64,000 bases of DNA from Sva-07 sp963743825 (GTDB taxonomy: Bacteria; Actinomycetota; Acidimicrobiia; Acidimicrobiales; Ilumatobacteraceae), in the NCBI GenBank assembly GCA_963743825.1, contig CAVURC010000003.1, forward strand, positions 1 to 64,000, given 5' to 3'. The notes under the pieces are model-generated. The model saw only the letters and a list, made by a program, of their open reading frames with translations, was not told the DNA's origin and searched no databases. The first letter of the stretch is position 1. Every line of letters starts with the position of its first letter. Shown piece by piece: positions 1 through 9,311 of the stretch. Made by a program: the position numbers and the translations under genes.

Positions 1-2124
1 GCGCTCTCGACGAAGCGATATCGACTGCTCGGTTACGTTGCCGTCGCCGCGATCGCGACCTGGGCAGCGATGTCCGGCATCGACGCACTCGTCGATCGCA
101 CCAGCACTGCCGTCGCCAACGAGCTATTGGCCGGAACGGATCTCGGCGACGCGACGTCGAACGGCGTCGTCCAGCTGTCCCAGCTGTCGGCGATGTTCAT
201 CGTAGTGCGACCCTTCGTGGGCCGCCAGTGGCGGCGGGCCGGCCTCGCGACCATCTTGCTGCTGTTGCTCGTCGAGCTTCTCGTCACCGAGGAACTTCCG
301 GTCGATCTGTTCCTCGCGTTGCCGGTCGGCGCAACGATCGGGACCGCCGTCCTCCTGCTGCTCGGACGCCCGGATCGACACCCGACGCTCGGCGCGATCA
401 GCGCGAGTCTCCGGGGTGCGGGGCTCCCTGTCACCAAGGTCCACGCCGCCAAGGTCGATGCACGCGGCTCGACGCCGTACTTCGCCACCCTCACCGAAGG
501 GCCCGGCCTGTTCGTCAAGGTTCTCGGCGCCCAGGAACGCGCCGCCGACCTGCTGTTCCGGGTCTACCGGTTCTTCCGACTCAAGAACGTCGGCGACGAT
601 CGGCCCTTCTCCTCGCTGCGCCGCACCGTCGAACACGAGGCGCTCATTGCCTTGATGGCGCGCGACATCGGGATCCGCACACCACGCCTTCGCGGTGTCG
701 TCGACGTCGGCGAGGACTCGATGCTGCTCGCCTACGAGATGATCGACGGCTCGTCGCTCGACGGTGTCGAGGCCGAGGCGGTCACCGACGAACTGATGCG
801 CGGGGTCTGGGAACAGATTGCCCTCCTGCGCGAGCACCGGATCGCCCATCGCGACCTGCGCCGGGCAAACGTCTTCGTGCAGGACGACGGTGTGCCGTGG
901 TTGATCGACTTCGGTTTCTCCGAGGTCGCCGTCGACGACGAGATCCTCGACGCCGACGTGGCGCAGATGGTGGCCTCATTCGCGGTGGTCGTCGGCCCCG
1001 AACGTGCGGTCAGGGCAGCCGTCGAGGTGATCGGTCCCGACGCGGTCGGGCATGCACTGCCCCGGCTGCAGATGGCCGCTCTGAGCGGCGCCACCCAGAC
1101 CGCACTCAAGCAGCAGAAGGGGTTGCTCGAGCAGGTGCAGGCCGAGGTGATCGGCCAGTGCAGGGTCGACCAGGTCGAGTTCACGCAGCTCCAGCGAGTC
1201 AGCAAGAAGACGATCTTCACGGCCGTCATGCTCGTGCTCGTCACGTACTTCCTGATCCCGCAGTTCGCGGACCTGCCCGGCATCGTCGACCAGGTGAAGG
1301 ACGCCAACTGGGCGTGGACGCCGCTGATCGTCCTGGGCTCGGCCATGACCTACGTCGCGGCATCGATCAGCCTCGCCGGAGCCATCCCGCAGGATCTGCA
1401 GACCGGCCCGTTGTTCATGTCGTCGGTGGGCTCGTCGTTCGCCAGCAAGCTCGCCCCGGCGGGCATCGGCGGCATGGCGATGAACATCCGCTTCCTGCAG
1501 AAGCAGGGCGTCGACGAACCGGTCGCCGTTTCGGGCGTCGGACTCAACACGATTGCCGGGTTGCTCGGTCACGTGACCCTGATCGGCGTCTTCGTCATCT
1601 GGGCGGGGAGTGATGCGTTCGGATCGTTCCGCCTGCCCGATCCGAAGTGGTTCATCATTGCGCTGTGCGTTGCTGCGGTGGTCCTGATCGTTGCGATGGC
1701 AGTCCCGGCGAGCAGGCGCGTCTTCATGGATCGGCTCCGGCCCGTCATCATGAAGGCGTTCGTCGGCGTCGGCGACGTCGTGCGCCGTCCGCGCAAGGTC
1801 GTGATGCTCGTCGGTGGATCGGCGTCGGTGACGTTCGCCTACCTCACGACCCTGTACTTCAGCGTCGAGTCGTTCGGCGGAGGGCTGCCGTTCGCGACCG
1901 TCGGCGCAGTGTTCCTCGTTGGGTCGGCCGTCGCTTCGGCGGCACCGACTCCAGGAGGGCTGGGCGCGGTCGAAGCAGCGCTCATCGCCGGTCTCGTCTC
2001 GGCCGGGTTGGACAACACGATTGCCGTACCGGCGGTATTCATGTACCGCCTGTTCACGTTCTGGGCGCCGATCCTGCCGGGTTGGATCAGCTTCCAGTGG
2101 CTGCAACGCAACGAGTACATCTGA
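1..2124 (+). CDS. Kinase-like domain fused to UPF0104/lysyl-PG flippase-type membrane domain (5' partial)
   Basis: The reading frame is open to the left edge of the window, so the true start lies upstream; 707 residues are visible. The N-terminal part has hydrophobic segments (about residues 60-120). A protein-kinase-like domain follows, with a catalytic-loop motif HRDLRRANVF near residue 283 and a WLIDFGF metal-binding motif near residue 302. From about residue 405 there are at least seven membrane segments and the small-residue motifs FASKLAPAGIGG and SAAPTPGGLGAVEAA, typical of the UPF0104 / lysylphosphatidylglycerol synthase transmembrane family (COG0392). No lysyl-transferase domain is present, so lipid or polyprenyl-linked substrate translocation is more likely than lipid aminoacylation. 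The kinase half may phosphorylate a small molecule or act as a regulator; the substrate is unknown. The next gene (DUF2252) also has a kinase-related fold and starts 28 bases later. Confidence 0.8.
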   Translation, partial: ALSTKRYRLLGYVAVAAIATWAAMSGIDALVDRTSTAVANELLAGTDLGDATSNGVVQLSQLSAMFIVVRPFVGRQWRRAGLATILLLLLVELLVTEELPVDLFLALPVGATIGTAVLLLLGRPDRHPTLGAISASLRGAGLPVTKVHAAKVDARGSTPYFATLTEGPGLFVKVLGAQERAADLLFRVYRFFRLKNVGDDRPFSSLRRTVEHEALIALMARDIGIRTPRLRGVVDVGEDSMLLAYEMIDGSSLDGVEAEAVTDELMRGVWEQIALLREHRIAHRDLRRANVFVQDDGVPWLIDFGFSEVAVDDEILDADVAQMVASFAVVVGPERAVRAAVEVIGPDAVGHALPRLQMAALSGATQTALKQQKGLLEQVQAEVIGQCRVDQVEFTQLQRVSKKTIFTAVMLVLVTYFLIPQFADLPGIVDQVKDANWAWTPLIVLGSAMTYVAASISLAGAIPQDLQTGPLFMSSVGSSFASKLAPAGIGGMAMNIRFLQKQGVDEPVAVSGVGLNTIAGLLGHVTLIGVFVIWAGSDAFGSFRLPDPKWFIIALCVAAVVLIVAMAVPASRRVFMDRLRPVIMKAFVGVGDVVRRPRKVVMLVGGSASVTFAYLTTLYFSVESFGGGLPFATVGAVFLVGSAVASAAPTPGGLGAVEAALIAGLVSAGLDNTIAVPAVFMYRLFTFWAPILPGWISFQWLQRNEYI

Positions 2125-2151
2125 GCGAAACCCCATCGAGAGGTCACCGTC

Positions 2152-3534
2152 ATGGCAGAGCAGCACGCATCCGGCATCGCAGCCTTCGACGCGCCGATTC
2201 CGTCACCGGATGATCGACGGCGCGGCGGCAAGCACCAGCGAATCGCCGTGCCGAGGTCGAGTCATGCGGCCTGGGACCCTCCGGCTGACCGTCGCGATCC
2301 CGACGAGGTCCTGATCGAGTCGAACCGCGGGCGTATGAAGGACCTCATTCCACTTCGCTACGCACGGATGAGCGTGTCGCCCTTCACGTTCCTCCGTGGC
2401 TCGGCCCAGGTCATGGCATTCGACCTGGCATCGGGGCCGTCCACCGATCTCGAGGTGCGGCTGTGCGGTGATGCCCACCTGACGAACTTCGGGGCCTTCG
2501 CGAGCCCCGAGCGTCGCCTGATGTTCGATCTCAACGACTTCGACGAGGCGTCTCCGGGTCCGTTCGAGTGGGACGTGAAGCGACTCGCGGCGAGCATCGT
2601 CGTCGCGGGTCGAGACAACGGGTTCGACCCGAGCGAAATTCGTCGGTCGGTGGTCCGTGCCGTCGGCGCGTACCGGGACTGGATGCAACGCTACGCCGAC
2701 ATGACCCACCTCGAGGTCTGGTACGCGCGGATCGAGATGCAGGACCTGCTCGACAACATGCAGGCGTCGCGGCGCAAGGACGGCGAGCGGCTCCTCGAGA
2801 AAGCGCAGGGCAAGGATCACGTCAAGGCCTTGAACAAGTTGACGTCGATCGTCGACGGCCGCCGCCAGATCCTCGATGATCCACCGATCGTGATGCGCAT
2901 GCGGGTGGGGCAGCACGACCAGCCCGACCGGGTCGTGCAACTCGTGGCCGACTATCACGCGTCACTGTCGACGGACCGCCGAGAACTCCTCGATCGGTAC
3001 CGATTCGTCGACTTCGCCCGCAAGGTCGTGGGTGTCGGCAGTGTCGGCACCCGCTGTTGGATCGCCCTCTTCCAGGGCCCGAACGGGGGACCGCTGTTCC
3101 TGCAGGTCAAAGAGGCGCGCCAGTCGGTGATCAGCATCGCCCGCGGCACCACGCCTGCTGCACACTTCGGGCAGCGAGTGGTCGAGGGCCAGCGCATGTT
3201 GCAGGCCACCAGCGACGTCTTGTTGGGGTGGGGGACCGATGCGGTCGACGGTGCGCAGTACTACGTCCGTCAGTTGTGGGACGCCAAGTGGTCGGCCGAC
3301 GTGTCGACGATGGGGCCGTCCGCATTCGGTCTGTACGCGGGCCACTGCGGCTGGGCGCTCGCCCGTGCTCACGCCCGTACGGGTGATTCGGTCGCCATCA
3401 GCGGCTACATCGGTACGTCGGACCGCTTCGGCGAGGTCATCGCCGACTGGGCCGCCGCATACGCCGATCAAACCGAGCGCGATCACGCCGCCCTGCTCGA
3501 GGCCATCGATCGCGGCGTGCTGCCAACGCCCTGA
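2152..3534 (+). CDS. DUF2252 family protein
   Basis: A 460-residue soluble protein of the DUF2252 family (COG4320), whose fold is related to aminoglycoside phosphotransferases. The family signature is clear: a run around residues 103-125 containing LCGDAHLTNFG, then LMFDLNDFDEA, followed by WDVKRLAAS. The N-terminal arginine/lysine-rich stretch of about 45 residues resembles other members. An AGAGGT-like Shine-Dalgarno lies just before the ATG. The biochemical role of the family is not established; in mycobacteria and relatives such genes often sit beside membrane or lipid genes, as here. The gene is probably co-transcribed with the upstream kinase/UPF0104 fusion (28-base gap). Confidence 0.8.
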   Translation: MAEQHASGIAAFDAPIPSPDDRRRGGKHQRIAVPRSSHAAWDPPADRRDPDEVLIESNRGRMKDLIPLRYARMSVSPFTFLRGSAQVMAFDLASGPSTDLEVRLCGDAHLTNFGAFASPERRLMFDLNDFDEASPGPFEWDVKRLAASIVVAGRDNGFDPSEIRRSVVRAVGAYRDWMQRYADMTHLEVWYARIEMQDLLDNMQASRRKDGERLLEKAQGKDHVKALNKLTSIVDGRRQILDDPPIVMRMRVGQHDQPDRVVQLVADYHASLSTDRRELLDRYRFVDFARKVVGVGSVGTRCWIALFQGPNGGPLFLQVKEARQSVISIARGTTPAAHFGQRVVEGQRMLQATSDVLLGWGTDAVDGAQYYVRQLWDAKWSADVSTMGPSAFGLYAGHCGWALARAHARTGDSVAISGYIGTSDRFGEVIADWAAAYADQTERDHAALLEAIDRGVLPTP

Positions 3535-3548
3535 GCGAGACTGGCGCG

Positions 3549-4322
3549 ATGAACTTCTTCCAACTGAGCACAGCGGCGCTCGCACTGGTGCTGATCGCCG
3601 TGCTCGCCGGAAGCGTCGCCGTCGGGGTTCTCGCCGGGCGTGCCGTGCGCGACCGGCCCGGCACTCGCCACGAGACCGCCGGCGTCGTGCAAGGGGCGCT
3701 GCTGGGCCTGGTCGGCCTGCTCCTCGCATTCGGGTTGTCGATGGCGGTCGGCAGGTACGAGGCACGGCGTGCGCTCGTCGTACAGGAGGCGAACGACATC
3801 GGCACCACCCATCTGCGTGCCCAACTGCTGGACGAACCCGAGCGGAGCCGGTCGATGGAGTTGCTCGAGGACTACACCGACGCAACCATCGAGGTCGCCG
3901 ATGCCGTGCCCGACACCCAGTCGTACCGACAGGCGATCGCGAAGGTGGAGGCGCTCCAGAGCGAGCTGTGGGCAGCCGCGGGTGACGCAGTGGGCGCCGA
4001 CCCCGTCGGGACCGCTCCTCGCCTCTACATCGAGACGTTGAACGACACCTTCGACACCCACACGTCGAGAGTCGCGTCGCTGGGCAACCGCGTCCCGACG
4101 CCGGTGATGGTGTTGCTCGTTTTCGGCAGCGCTGTTGCGGTCGGGGTCCTGGCCTTCTACCTGACCTTGTTGGGCAAGGGATTGGCGACGTCGTTGATCA
4201 CGGCTGTCGTCGTGCTCATCATCCTGTTCGTGTCGTTCGACCTCGATCGCCCGCGCCGCGGGTTCATCCAGGTTCCGGACGCACCGCTGGTGCAGCTGCG
4301 CGACTCGTTCGACCAGCCCTAG
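3549..4322 (+). CDS. DUF4239-like (bestrophin-like) membrane protein
   Basis: A 257-residue membrane protein starting 15 bases after the DUF2252 gene, so probably in the same transcript. Two hydrophobic segments lie near the N-terminus (about residues 8-30 and 45-65) and two near residues 185-235, with a soluble helical stretch between (residues 70-180) that contains TTHLRAQLLDEPERS. This topology and the motif pattern match the DUF4239 / bestrophin-like family. Members are proposed to be channels, but no function has been shown for bacterial DUF4239 proteins. It ends just before a possible promoter at 4360. Confidence 0.6.
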   Translation: MNFFQLSTAALALVLIAVLAGSVAVGVLAGRAVRDRPGTRHETAGVVQGALLGLVGLLLAFGLSMAVGRYEARRALVVQEANDIGTTHLRAQLLDEPERSRSMELLEDYTDATIEVADAVPDTQSYRQAIAKVEALQSELWAAAGDAVGADPVGTAPRLYIETLNDTFDTHTSRVASLGNRVPTPVMVLLVFGSAVAVGVLAFYLTLLGKGLATSLITAVVVLIILFVSFDLDRPRRGFIQVPDAPLVQLRDSFDQP

Positions 4323-4359
4323 ACGGGTTGGGTCGGGAAATGACGTTTAGCAGAGTAAC

Positions 4360-4371
4360 TTGACACGTCAA
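4360..4371 (+). promoter_or_regulatory. TTGACACGTCAA palindrome with -35-like half
   Basis: A perfect inverted repeat TTGAC-AC-GTCAA lies 22 bases before the ATG of the next gene. The left half reads TTGACA, a consensus -35 element, but the -10 region 17 bases downstream is weak. It may be a promoter -35, an operator, or both. Confidence 0.35.
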
Positions 4372-4392
4372 CGGATGTGCTTGACTGCTGGC

Positions 4393-5109
4393 ATGACACA
4401 GGACGATGCGCCTCCGGGAGCGACGCTGCAGCAACCCCCGATCGTGAGAATGGATTCGATCCCGCCCTCCGATCGTGTTCCGGCAGATCAGCGCGTGGCC
4501 GGGTTCGACCGGCGAACGATCTGGCCAGGCGTCGTCCTTCTGATCGTGTGGGCGTTGTGGGCGCACGTGATGCCGTGGATCAACGAGCAGGTCGAGGTCG
4601 ACAACCCGATCGTCGCCGGTGATGTGATCAATCTCGGCTTCGGTGAAGTGACGTTCGTGCCGGCGGTCGGATGGGAACTCGAGAGTGGTGTGCTGCTCAG
4701 CGAAGGCAACGAGGATGCGGCCTCCGTCCCGTCGAGCGCCACGGTTGTCGTCGGATGTCGTGTCCTACACCGCTAATTCGGGGAACTGGGACGGGACGGC
4801 GGAGGAGTTGGCCGACCAGATGATCGACGTCAACGAGAACCTCGAACTGTTGCTGGCCAAGGACGAACAAGGCCGGGTCGCGATCACGAACGCCGACGGC
4901 GTGCCGGGTGAGATCGTCTACATCGTCGGGTGTGGATCAGGCGGCGCTCGTCGCCACGTTCGTCTTCGAGCGCGCCGAAGGATCGGCGATCGGCGTCGAG
5001 ATCGAGGTCGTGGGCACGCCGGCCAAGCTCGAAGAGCTCGTCGAGGAGATCGCCTCGATGATCGAGACCACCACGTATCGGTCCGCGGGCCAGGGAGCAG
5101 AACTCATGA
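4393..5109 (+). CDS. Single-pass membrane protein of unknown function (frameshifted)
   Basis: The ATG at 4393 opens a protein with a Pro-rich cytoplasmic tail (about 35 residues), one membrane helix (WPGVVLLIVWALWAHVMPW), and an extracytoplasmic domain. The frame changes near 4755 and again near 4930; joining the three frames gives one smooth protein. The apparent end is in frame with the downstream PrsW gene. An ATGA overlap at 5106-5109 would end it naturally if one more base shift exists just upstream. I do not recognise the extracytoplasmic domain. Its position directly before a PrsW-type intramembrane protease suggests it could be a partner or substrate, such as an anti-sigma-like or sensor protein, but nothing in the sequence proves this. 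Confidence 0.5.
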
Positions 5110-6262
5110 CCGATACCGCAACACGTGTCGATACCGATGCGGTGATCGCCGCCCGTCGAGCCGTCATCGACGCGAGCGGATGGGGTGCTCGGTTCCGAGT
5201 GATCCAGCCCCGCAACTTCACGTTCTGGGTGATGGTCTTCCTGTTCGTGTCCGGCGCCTCGCTCACCTACCAGGGGTTCCGCTCGGCGGCGGAGGCCTAC
5301 ACCGACTCGTTCGCGCAGGGATTCGCCTGGTTCGCAGCCTTCGCCCTGCTGTTCCTGTGGCTGTTCGCCCGCCTCGATCGCTACTCGTCGATCCCGGCCA
5401 AGGCCAAGGTCGTTGCATTCCTGTTCAGCGGGTTGGTGTCGACGTTCGCGATGGCGGCGATCAACAACGACGCCTTCCGGTCGATACTGGCGAAGACGGT
5501 CGGCATCGACTTCATGCTGACCTGGAGCGCCGGTTTGACCGCACCGTGGTCGGAGGAGATCGTCAAGATGTTGCCGGTCGTGTTGTTGATCGGGCTCGCC
5601 CCGACGGTGATGCGCTGCGCGTTCGACGGGTTCATCATCGGTGCGATCTCGGGGCTCGCCTTCCAGGTCTTCGAGGACGTGGCGTACGTGTACGGATCGG
5701 CAGCCGCCAACTTCGGCCAGGCCGAGTACGGCACCCCGACGCTCGGCTTCCGCACCCTGCTATCCACCGGGCACTGGGTCTGGTCGGCGCTGTGCGGTGC
5801 TGGACTGATCTACCTGATCGGCCGGCCGGCCGAGAAACCACGCCGCGCACTCGGCGCAGCGCTGATTCTCTGGGGGATGTTCCTGCACTGGTTCTGGGAC
5901 TCCCTGGTCGGGATCACCGGCGGCGCCGCGTGGGCGATCGGTCTGTACTTCCCGCTCACGATCCTTGGCCTCGGCGAGCTTCATCTGGGTCTACCGCCAC
6001 ACCGTCGTCAAGGAACGTGAGTGGGCCCGGGAGCTGCTGGGCGCCAGAGGTCGACCGCGGTGTCATCACCGCGGACGAACTCCACGCCGTCGTCGGTACC
6101 CGCAAGGACCGCAAGCACTTCGTCAAGTCGCAACCGCACCATCGGCGGGCCAAGCACGTGCTCGAGGCGACCAGTGATCTCGCCGACGAGATCGCCAAGG
6201 CCTACGCACTCGACACGCCCGATGTCGACCACGCTCGCGCCGAGATCGCCCGCGTGCGCTGA
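5106..6262 (+). CDS. PrsW family intramembrane metalloprotease (frameshifted near the 3' end)
   Basis: Starting at ATG 5106, this polytopic protein has about eight hydrophobic segments and the PrsW (COG2339) motifs: PWSEEIVKMLP (the EExxK motif), then FDGFIIGAISGLAFQ ending in VFEDVAY, then LSTGHWVWSALCGAG with the conserved His, and a late FLHWFWDS motif. PrsW in Bacillus starts regulated intramembrane proteolysis of the anti-sigma factor RsiW; relatives act on other membrane substrates. The frame shifts near 5975 and near 6040, after which a basic C-terminal tail continues to the stop at 6262 (KHFVKSQPHHRRAKHVLEA). Both shifts look like base errors because the joined protein reads smoothly. 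The substrate is unknown. Confidence 0.75.
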
Positions 6263-6274
6263 CTGCGGAATCAC

Positions 6275-6754
6275 ATGTCCCGCGAACAATCCGCTCGTGA
6301 CGCTGTCCAGGGGCTGATCCCCGACGACACGATCATCGATGTCGCACTGACCTACCCGCGTGGCTACACGAAGGCGCAGGCCTACGGTATGGCTGCCGGT
6401 GGTCTGATCGGCGGTGACGACTTCGTCGGTGTCGGCCTCGTCGCCGGCTCCGCCGTCGGCGGCAGGATCTTCACCAATCTGAAGGAGCTGCCGCCGACCA
6501 TCGTCGTCGCCGTTTCCGAGACCGCCGTCTACACGCTCGGTCGGAACAAGATGGGGCTCGTGGGCGGCTGGGACAAACTGACGAAGATGGTGAAGTTCGA
6601 CCGCAGCACCTTGCGGACCGACGTCCGTCAACGTGCCGTGACGCTCGAGATCACGCTGACCGACACCGAGCACGACGTGTCCGTCGAACTCGAGGCCAAG
6701 CGCCTCGGCAACCTCGGCATCAAGGAAGTGACCGAACTCCTCACCTCCGGCTGA
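6275..6754 (+). CDS. Conserved hypothetical protein, 159 residues
   Basis: A small, probably soluble protein that starts 12 bases after the PrsW-like gene. A glycine-rich stretch at about residues 37-62 (GMAAGGLIGGDDFVGVG) could be a weak membrane-associated hairpin. The second half (residues 75-155) alternates beta-like segments, VVAVSETAVYTLGRNK and VTLEITLTDTEHDVSVELEAK, resembling a pleckstrin-homology-like lipid-binding sandwich. I do not recognise the family with confidence. Its close spacing suggests a shared transcript with the protease. Confidence 0.6.
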   Translation: MSREQSARDAVQGLIPDDTIIDVALTYPRGYTKAQAYGMAAGGLIGGDDFVGVGLVAGSAVGGRIFTNLKELPPTIVVAVSETAVYTLGRNKMGLVGGWDKLTKMVKFDRSTLRTDVRQRAVTLEITLTDTEHDVSVELEAKRLGNLGIKEVTELLTSG

Positions 6755-6756
6755 CC

Positions 6757-7655
6757 TCAGCCTTGAACAGTCGCGAGACGATCGGCGAGGGTGAGCATCT
6801 GACGGCCGGCCGGTTGCAGGTCGATCTTCGTGGCCGACAGTCCGGTCGACACCCGCTCGACGACGCCCCACTCGAAGATCGCAGTGGCGTCGAGACCGCA
6901 TCGATCGGCCATCCACCGTGCGGTCGCCTCCGGATCGGCGGCGAGCGGCTCGTCGGGGTCTTCGCGCAGGATCACCCCGAGGTCGTACTCCGGTTCGGCG
7001 AGCAGGCCGTCGGGATCGACCAGCTTGAAGCCGTCGCCGGCCTGGAGCGCGTTCCACTGCTGCACGTCGCCGTGCACGAGCACCGCCCGCTCGTCGTCGT
7101 GGGCATCGAGCCGACGTTGCGCGCAGGCGAGCGCATGCTCGATCGTCCGCTGCTGCACACGGCTCGTCGAGCTCGATCCACGTCGTCGGTGATGAACTCC
7201 ATCAGCCAGGCGGCCTTCTCGGCGCCGGTCGGCAGGCCGCTGTCGGTCGCCGGTCGCCAGATCATCGAGGCCGCGTCGCACAGGATCGGCAGGCGCTGCT
7301 CGTACGGCAGGCCGAGCCGGAACAGCGACGGCCCGAGCCGCTCCATCAGCAGTGCACCACGATCGGGATCGTCGCGATACAGCAGCGGACAGCCGATGCC
7401 GGCGGCGATGCGCAGCACGTGGCCTCGTGGTCGGCGACGCCCGCACCGCGGGGAACCAGGACCTTCAGGATCGCCGGTGTCCCGTCGGCCATCACCGCCT
7501 CGGCCACGAGTGCCTCGGTGCCCTCGTCGAACCGTGCCGCCGATCTCGATCTCCCAGTCGCTGCCAGCGGCAACGAGGTCGGGCAGTTCGTCGATCCAAC
7601 GCTCCGCACCGGCAGCGATCGCACGATTCCGGACCACCTCGGAAAGCTCGATCAT
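6757..7655 (-). CDS. APH(6)/hydroxyurea-resistance-type kinase (frameshifted)
   Basis: Joining three frames of the minus strand gives a protein of about 298 residues like streptomycin 6-kinase and related aminoglycoside/hydroxyurea resistance kinases. The N-terminal lobe has a lysine in TPAILKVLVPRG, preceded by ALVAEAVMADG. The catalytic region reads LVHGDVQQWNAL, followed by KLVDPDGLLAEPEYDLGVILRED, the hallmark of the family. Frame changes fall near 7540, 7425 and 7170. Whether it confers resistance is unknown: many chromosomal homologues in soil and marine actinobacteria have unassigned substrates. It ends three bases after the convergent hypothetical gene, with no obvious hairpin between them. 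Confidence 0.7.
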
Positions 7656-7699
7656 GCCGGGGTCACGTCACGAACGGTGTCAGACACCATGTGTGACAG

Positions 7700-9256
7700 T
7701 CAGACGTTGGAGGTGCGGCCGGCCCAGTAGGGCTGGCGGAGTTCACGTTTCAGGATCTTGCCGGAGCCGGTCTTCGGGAGCTCGTCGAGCCACGAGATCG
7801 AGCGCGGGATCTTGTAGCTCGCGAGGTGCTCGCGGGCGAACTCCTTCACGCCGTCCTCGTCGAGGTCCGAGCCCTCGCGCTTCACGACCACGGCGTGCAC
7901 GAGTTCGCCCCAGTCGTCGCTGGGGATTCCGAACACAGCGGCTTCGTAGATGTCCGGGTGGGCCTCCAATGCGGCCTCGATCTCGGCGGGGTAGATGTTC
8001 ATCCCCCCGGAGATGATCATGTCCTTCTTGCGGTCACAGATGTAGATGAATCCCTCGTCGTCGCGGTACGCGATGTCGCCGACGGTCTGGAACCCGTCGC
8101 GATGGTCTTCTTCGAACTTGTCGTGCTGCTTGTAGTAGTCGGCGAACACCGCTGCGGAGCGCACGTACACCTCGCCGGTCGCATCCGGCCCGGTCCCCTC
8201 GACGATGTTGCCGAGTTCGTCGTACAGCCGGATCTCGACCATCGGCGCCTCCTTGCCGCACGACCCCGGCTTGCGCAGCTGGTCCTCGGGCCGCAGCACC
8301 GTGTTCACGCCGAGTTCGGTCGAGCCGTAGATCTCGAACAGTGACTCGGCCGGGAAGTCGGCCAGGTACTGCTGCTTGAGCGCGAAGCTCCACGGTGCCG
8401 CGTTGGCGATCATCACACGCATCGACGAACGGTCGTACTGCGCCCGCACCTCCTCGGGCAGGTTGCAGATCATCCGGATCGGCGTCGGCGCCGAGAAGGT
8501 CGACGTTGCCCGGTACGTCTCGAGCAGCCGGAGCCAGTCCTGTGGATCGAACTTGCGTTGCAGCACCACCGTGTTGCCCAACGCGATCGCGGTCGACATG
8601 AACCCGCCCGGACCCGAGTGGTACAGCGGACCCGTCGTCAGGTAGATGTCGTCGGGGCGGTACCCGATGTGGGCGAGGAGTGCCGCGCCCTGGCGCGGAT
8701 CGGCGGGGTTGCGACGGAACGCCCCCTTCGGCTTGCCGGTCGTGCCCGACGTGTAGATCATCGTCGCGCCGCCCTCGTCGATCTCCGGACGTTCCCACAC
8801 GTCGGTCGACGCGGCGGCAACGAGCGGATCGATCGACAGCATGCCGCCGGGCGCCTCACCGTCGAACACCACGACGTTGGTCACCTTCGGGATCTCCGCG
8901 CGGATCCGTTCGAACGTCGAGGCGAACTCGGCGTCGACGTACACCGTGGTGGCGTCGCAGTGGTCGACGACGTAGGCGGCCTCCTCGTCGGAGAGCCGGT
9001 AGTTCAGCGGCACCGCAGTGGCGCCGATCTTGCGCGCCGCGTTCATCACCTCGACGATGCCCGTCGAGTTCTGGCCGCACCACACGATCTTGTCGCCCGG
9101 TCGCACGCCCAGGTCGACCAGCGCCCACACCAGCTGGTTGGCCCGCGCCTCCAACTCGGCGTACGTCAGCGTGCGGACATCACCACCCGTGCGGTCGTCG
9201 ATGACTGCGGTCTTGTCCGGCTGAGTCGCGGCGTACGCGGTGAGCAGATCCCCCAT
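7700..9256 (-). CDS. AMP-dependent acyl-CoA ligase (FadD-like)
   Basis: An intact 518-residue ANL-superfamily enzyme that activates a carboxylic acid with ATP and CoA. Seen in order: the P-loop-like YTSGTTGKPKG near residue 169, the adenylate-binding YGSTELG near residue 312, the hinge region DRKKDMIISGG near residue 408, and the catalytic lysine in PKTGSGKILKRELR near residue 503. The length fits medium- or long-chain fatty acyl-CoA synthetases and cyclohexanecarboxylate- or 4-coumarate-type ligases. The exact acid cannot be told from the sequence. Neighbouring RidA and desaturase genes are compatible with lipid metabolism but do not define the substrate. Confidence 0.88.
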   Translation of the reverse strand: MGDLLTAYAATQPDKTAVIDDRTGGDVRTLTYAELEARANQLVWALVDLGVRPGDKIVWCGQNSTGIVEVMNAARKIGATAVPLNYRLSDEEAAYVVDHCDATTVYVDAEFASTFERIRAEIPKVTNVVVFDGEAPGGMLSIDPLVAAASTDVWERPEIDEGGATMIYTSGTTGKPKGAFRRNPADPRQGAALLAHIGYRPDDIYLTTGPLYHSGPGGFMSTAIALGNTVVLQRKFDPQDWLRLLETYRATSTFSAPTPIRMICNLPEEVRAQYDRSSMRVMIANAAPWSFALKQQYLADFPAESLFEIYGSTELGVNTVLRPEDQLRKPGSCGKEAPMVEIRLYDELGNIVEGTGPDATGEVYVRSAAVFADYYKQHDKFEEDHRDGFQTVGDIAYRDDEGFIYICDRKKDMIISGGMNIYPAEIEAALEAHPDIYEAAVFGIPSDDWGELVHAVVVKREGSDLDEDGVKEFAREHLASYKIPRSISWLDELPKTGSGKILKRELRQPYWAGRTSNV

Positions 9257-9311
9257 GGACGTATTCGTAGCACTCGCTCGACAGACCGATCGATGCCGGG
9301 CGTCGGGCTCA

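Noticed and set aside
6757..7655. Acquired antibiotic-resistance cassette
   Set aside because: The APH(6)-like gene has normal local composition and no integrase, transposase or repeat nearby; a chromosomal kinase of unknown substrate is more likely.
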